Part shown: positions 7,869 through 10,957 of the stretch, piece by piece
Layout: every line of letters begins with the position of its first letter
Position numbering within the stretch: the stretch's first letter is position 1
DNA from: Saccoglossus kowalevskii
Lineage: Eukaryota > Hemichordata > Enteropneusta > Harrimaniidae
Length of the DNA: 10,957 nt
Reading direction: 5' to 3'
Assembly: GCF_000003605.2 (NCBI RefSeq)
Contig: NW_003141309.1
Span: 153,159 to 164,115 of the forward strand
The notes under the pieces: generated by a model
What the model saw: the letters and a program-made list of their open reading frames with translations, nothing else
Database searches by the model: none
What the model was told of the DNA's origin: nothing
Position numbers and translations under genes: made by a program

Positions 7869-7910
7869 GAAAAGGTTAAACTATTTTCTTTTGTAACCTT
7901 TAACCTTTCC
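7869..7910. repeat. Inverted repeat, AAAGGTTAAA arms
   Basis: GAAAAGGTTAAA (7869-7880) pairs with TTTAACCTTTCC (7899-7910) at 11 of 12 positions around an 18-base loop. A related CAAAACCTTTTCACC occurs earlier at about 7655. It may be a small hairpin within an intronic repeat; no function is assigned. Confidence 0.5.
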
Positions 7911-8129
7911 CCAGTAGATTGTTATGAGTTAATAAATAAATAAATTGGCAATGAAATTTATTATAATATATATATACCCCAGTATATAAACAAAACGTTA
8001 TAAAACACTCGAGTCTGCCGAAACCTAAGTCGACAGTATTATTTCCCTCATTTTGACAAGCGGAAAACAGGGTGATTATGTTGTAGTCGCTTACACAAGA
8101 TCTGCTCACCAACCTCGCACCAAAGACGC

Positions 8130-8300
8130 GACCTTACTAGGGGGTCCGGGGCATGCTCCCGCCTAATATCTACACCCTGCTATTTCATGCATTTTGAGGG
8201 CAAATTTTGCTGACAAAAAGTGTTTCAGCTTTGGAGGGGCGACGCCCCCCCCATAATTTTTTTCATGGGGGCGTCACTGCCCCCCTCTGTCCTGGCAGAT
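8130..8300. repeat. GC-rich inverted-repeat element (MITE-like)
   Basis: A compositional island in AT-rich intron sequence. It begins with GGGGGTCCGGGGCATGCTCC near 8140 and contains an inverted repeat, GACGCCCCCCCCAT (8241-8254) opposite ATGGGGGCGTC (8265-8275), whose arms match except for three extra C residues on the left. A further run of C near 8280-8285 continues the pattern. Arrangements like this are seen in short dispersed repeats of marine invertebrates, but I cannot name the family. Borders are approximate, and no target-site duplication was identified. Confidence 0.45.
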
Positions 8301-8448
8301 CATTTCAGTGTCGCACATGCGCAGAATAACAGAATAATCAGAAAGCACGTACAACGAAATAGGTAATTAAGTAATAGAAAGCCCACTGTGGTACTACTTC
8401 CACCTCCGGTTCTATTATTTAGTTTGCTTTAACTAGTTAGTGAAGTAG

Positions 8449-8459
8449 CCCCCCCCCCC
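8449..8459. repeat. C11 homopolymer
   Basis: Eleven consecutive C residues about 50 bases before the exon 2 acceptor. It is a slippage-prone tract that could vary in length between alleles. Confidence 0.9.
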
Positions 8460-8506
8460 ACTTCAAATACTCATGCACCCTTTTTAACGTATTATTTATC
8501 TTCCAG

Positions 8507-8594
8507 GGTTCAGAGTGTGACCTCTTCTTGACTGAGTCACTACAGGATATTTTTAATGATATAGCTACAATTATAGGCGGCCCATACCCAGCAA
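8507..8594 (+). CDS. Coding exon 2 of the SAM-like protein gene
   Basis: An 88-base exon follows a pyrimidine-rich acceptor ending TTCCAG at 8501-8506 and precedes a strong donor, GCAA|GTAAGT. It enters in phase 0, matching exon 1, and leaves in phase 1. It encodes residues 59-87 plus the first base of codon 88. The translation starts GSECDLFLTESLQDIF and ends IIGGPYPA. The amphipathic pattern suggests a helix. I do not recognise a domain in this part. Agreement of phase with both neighbours is the main support. Confidence 0.65.
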
Positions 8595-10584
8595 GTAAGT
8601 GCTTCAATCTGATTAAAATAAGATCCTAGTTTGGGCTTTATTTTTTTTATAAAATATTTTATTATTTATTTTTATATACAAATACTTTATTTTTTTTTAA
8701 TTTCTTTATTTTCTTGGGCATTCAATAAATGTGTACATTTCTAGACAAGACAGATTAAGACACTCTAACCGATCCATTAGAAAATGTTTAATGTTACTTT
8801 AAGTATGGTATTAAAAAAAGACCACTTCTTTTTATGTAATGTTTTTTTCTCCTTTGGTTTGGCAATTGGACTCTCAATTTAGAAAATGATGCTTTAGTAA
8901 ATTCATAAAATTTGCATAGTTTTTGTTTCATTTCTTTTCTTTTGAATAGTATATATGGTTTTTGTGTCAATTGATAATCTTGTAACCATTTTGTACATTT
9001 TCATTCATTCATTTTGTAGATTTATTTATTTTTTGCAAAGAGCATTCACTTTTTGGCCTCAGAAAAATTTCACTAACGAGTTTTTTAGCTCAGCTGTTGA
9101 CTTTGTCGAGCAGAGCTTATCATATGAGTGATTGTCCGTCGGCGTCCATAGTCGTCCGTGTCAACTTTCTACTTTTTCGACTTCTTCTTGAAAAGTAATT
9201 GCTTTGATATTACACATATAGGTACTAGATGTGGAACTCTCTCAGATTTGTTCATTTCATGATGATATCTTCAATTCTCTGATTTTGATGAATATTTTTG
9301 TAATTTTTGGTAAAAAGTGATATTTTCGACTTCTTGTTAAAAACCACAAGTCCAATTGCTTTGATATTATACATATACATGTAGGTACTCTCAGATTTGT
9401 TCATTTTGTAATGATATCTTCAATTTTGATGATACTATACATATTGTTCATTTTCTAATTTCAGTTCTTAATTGAAATGTGCATTGCTAACAGTGGAGCT
9501 ATCTCAGCTGACAGGCTGTTTGTTTTAAGTACCGGTACATTTCTGTATCTACTGGTGCTGGACCATGTTTCATTTCCTTCATTTCATTGTATATCCCAAT
9601 CCATTTTAGTTTATCAATCATCGATAGGCCCTTCTCTTTGTAGTTATTTCATAGTTTCATTTCACCATGGCAATACAAATACGATACAAAACTAATTCCC
9701 AATTTTCCACCTATTAAATTTACTTGTTGTTCTAGAAAATCAAATCTACATCATCTTGCATATCATGTCTGTCATAAACTCATTAAACTTCACTAAAAGC
9801 AGACTGGTGAAAAAAAGTTACATTGCATTAACATTGCTCCATCTAGCTTCTTTTATGATTTTTGCATTTTATGACTTGTATTATCTTATACATACAGTAA
9901 ATTTGTTTTCAGTTGACATTTTTCAAGTTTGTTTTATAAATGGTACTTATGATTCCCATTTTTCTCGTCTAGGCCAGACTTTTTTATTCCTTGTTTCTCG
10001 AGTTTTTATAGGTCAATTTTTTTGAGGAGGGCGAAAAAAAAAAAATTCTTTTTTCCATTAGATTTGTGTGATTCTCAAAAAATTGTAAGTGAGATCATTG
10101 ATCGGAGAGAAGAAATGAAATAAAATTTTATTGCATATATAACCTTGTTTCTCATCTGCACGAGACTTCGGTTCTTTGTTCACGATATTCCCACAAAAAT
10201 GCAACTTGGATTTGTTATGCGGCGGGCGGTAAAAAAAATGAAGATAAAAATAATATTTCTTTGGCATTTTTTGGCGCTTACAAGTCGGCAGGTAATTATG
10301 CTGAAATAAAATTTTATTTTGATTTAATTTTCGGCTCCTGTTTATTCGGCGGGTTTGCCAAACAAGGGATAATAAAAGTCTGGCCCTAGCTTGTGTAATT
10401 TCTTTTTTTTACAAAGCATTTCCATGTACGAAATACCTCCCTGCTTATTGTATGTTTTATCCATAATATTCTTTCTATATTTTTCTATGTTTTTTCTCTG
10501 CATTGTAGTTTTGCAATATAAAGCTGTCCCAAAACAAAATTTGTCTACGCCGAAGGATTTTAAATTCCAATTCATTCTTTTCAG
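8595..10584 (+). other. Intron 2 (1,990 bp), very AT-rich
   Basis: It is bounded by GTAAGT at 8595 and a TTCATTCTTTTCAG acceptor ending at 10584. The sequence is strongly T-rich on the plus strand, especially 8640-9060 and 9700-10060. Open frames here (for example 9477-9695, 9756-10025 and 10391-10627) give Phe/Leu/Ile-rich translations expected from T-rich DNA and are not genes. The only structure I can point to is the duplicated repeat at about 9081-9440. Confidence 0.6.
9081..9440. repeat. Dispersed-type repeat with internal duplication (~150 bp)
   Basis: The left part has AGCTCAGCTG (9088-9097), GCAGAGCT and a run of GTCCG-like motifs. Then about 120 bases are repeated twice. TTTTCGACTTCTT occurs near 9174 and 9323, GCTTTGATATTA at 9201 and 9358, and CTCAGATTTGTTCATTT at 9241 and 9390, giving spacings of 149-157. 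The second copy lacks about 8 bases between the last two landmarks. It is non-coding and resembles anonymous interspersed repeats common in marine invertebrate genomes, from general memory rather than a named family. Confidence 0.6.
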
Positions 10585-10800
10585 ATATGTCAACCTGGTC
10601 ATCCACGCTGGTCTCAGAATTCTTTAAATTTATAAATACAAAGTTTGGGTTGAGAAACTCCTTTCCAGACATTATATTGTTCCATGATGTGAATGGTGAA
10701 AAGCTTCTCAAGATGATAAGCAACCCGGAATACAATGAGATATTCGATGTACATCCTGATAAAGATGTCGTCATTGGTTACATCCAGTGCCTTACAACTG
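10585..10800 (+). CDS. Coding exon 3, SAM-like domain; gene continues right
   Basis: A 216-base exon follows an excellent acceptor (CATTCTTTTCAG) and ends at CTG|GTAAAT. It enters in phase 1, completing codon 88, and leaves in phase 1, so the next exon lies beyond the window. It encodes residues 89-159. Residues about 92-157 fit a SAM-domain pattern by eye: W92, then V97 and FF100-101 in a first helix, GL near 109-110, the turn NGEKLL (124-129) where SAM domains have a conserved D/NG..LL, and a last amphipathic helix (DVVIGYIQCL). SAM domains mediate protein-protein polymerisation or RNA binding. Length, about 65 residues, matches the family. Without a profile search this remains tentative, and another small helical domain is possible. 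Confidence 0.6.
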
Positions 10801-10957
10801 GTAAATATAAATAAGTTATGGGCAATTGAATTTGTAAAACGGGAAGGGGGGAGTTTTACCGTAAAAGCTCAATCAATTCGGCCACTCAAATAGTTCGGCC
10901 ACCTATTTTTTGCGACATGGTTAATTTTAAAATGTATCCGTTTAGTTCGGCCATCTG
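10801..10957 (+). other. Start of intron 3, with repeat edge
   Basis: Begins with the GTAAAT donor, followed after three codons by an in-frame TAA, so the reading frame does not continue as an exon. Three copies of TTCGGCCA lie at 10877-10884, 10894-10901 and 10946-10953, all on the same strand, with G-rich sequence before them (10842-10851). This looks like the edge of a dispersed or tandem repeat cut by the window end. Confidence 0.5.

Larger units (their letters stand above)
5273..8506 (+). other. Intron 1 (3,234 bp), repeat-rich
   Basis: It is bounded by GTTTGT at 5273 and a TTTATCTTCCAG acceptor ending at 8506, and joins phase-0 exons. Contents from left to right: an AT-rich stretch with an A16 run at 5822-5837; the 40-unit 20-bp array at 6631-7430; AT-rich sequence with an inverted repeat at 7869-7910 and AATA repeats near 7929-7944; a GC-rich inverted-repeat element at about 8130-8300; and a C11 run at 8449-8459. 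Between 5273 and 6630 I saw no exon or RNA gene. Minus-strand frames at 5379-5796 and a plus frame at 6347-6577 have no motif and are likely chance. Confidence 0.6.

Noticed and set aside
9756-10025. Hydrophobic 89-residue ORF that looks like a membrane protein
   Set aside because: The Phe/Leu/Ile content follows from T-rich intron sequence. There is no promoter or recognisable family, and it lies inside intron 2.
10342-10774. Minus-strand ORFs opposite exon 3
   Set aside because: They are on the opposite strand to a spliced exon with good borders, and their translations are Lys/Asn-rich, as antisense AT-rich DNA gives.

Overview
The window looks like genomic DNA from an animal nucleus, most likely a marine invertebrate (deuterostome or lophotrochozoan). 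The evidence is low GC, long non-coding stretches, GT-AG intron borders with pyrimidine-rich acceptors, a TATA/initiator core promoter, and many short palindromic and tandem repeats. Nothing resembles bacterial operon structure. I cannot name the species.

One gene can be supported, on the plus strand. A TATA box and initiator near 4787-4822 precede an ATG at 5099 in a strong start context. Three coding segments follow: 5099-5272, 8507-8594 and 10585-10800. Their reading phases fit together without a stop, giving about 159 residues, and the gene runs off the right edge. The N-terminal part is acidic and unrecognised. The third segment resembles a SAM (sterile alpha motif) domain by eye.

Layout. 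1-1092: AT-rich, no gene seen. 1093-1560: the longest open stretch in the window, running into a CpG-dense patch. 1573-1673: a cluster of CCATGG hairpins. 1700-1900: an A-rich segment that could be a minus-strand 3' end. 1934-1961: a perfect 28-bp palindrome. 2150-2690: a tandem repeat with a period of about 151 bp. 3469-3499: a CRE-like site and an NRF1-like site. 3540-3561: a second palindrome related to the first. 4787-5098: promoter and leader. 5273-8506: intron 1, carrying an 800-bp array of exactly 40 units of 20 bp (6631-7430) and a GC-rich inverted repeat near 8130-8300. 8595-10584: intron 2, very AT-rich, with a dispersed-type repeat holding an internal duplication (about 9081-9440). 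10801-10957: start of intron 3, with three TTCGGCCA motifs at the edge.

The most unusual object is the 20-bp array. It shows no length change over 40 units, has nested 60-bp and 80-bp higher-order repeats, changes variant content from left to right, and keeps a CpG at most unit junctions. No CRISPR, tRNA, rRNA, viral or complete transposase gene was found.
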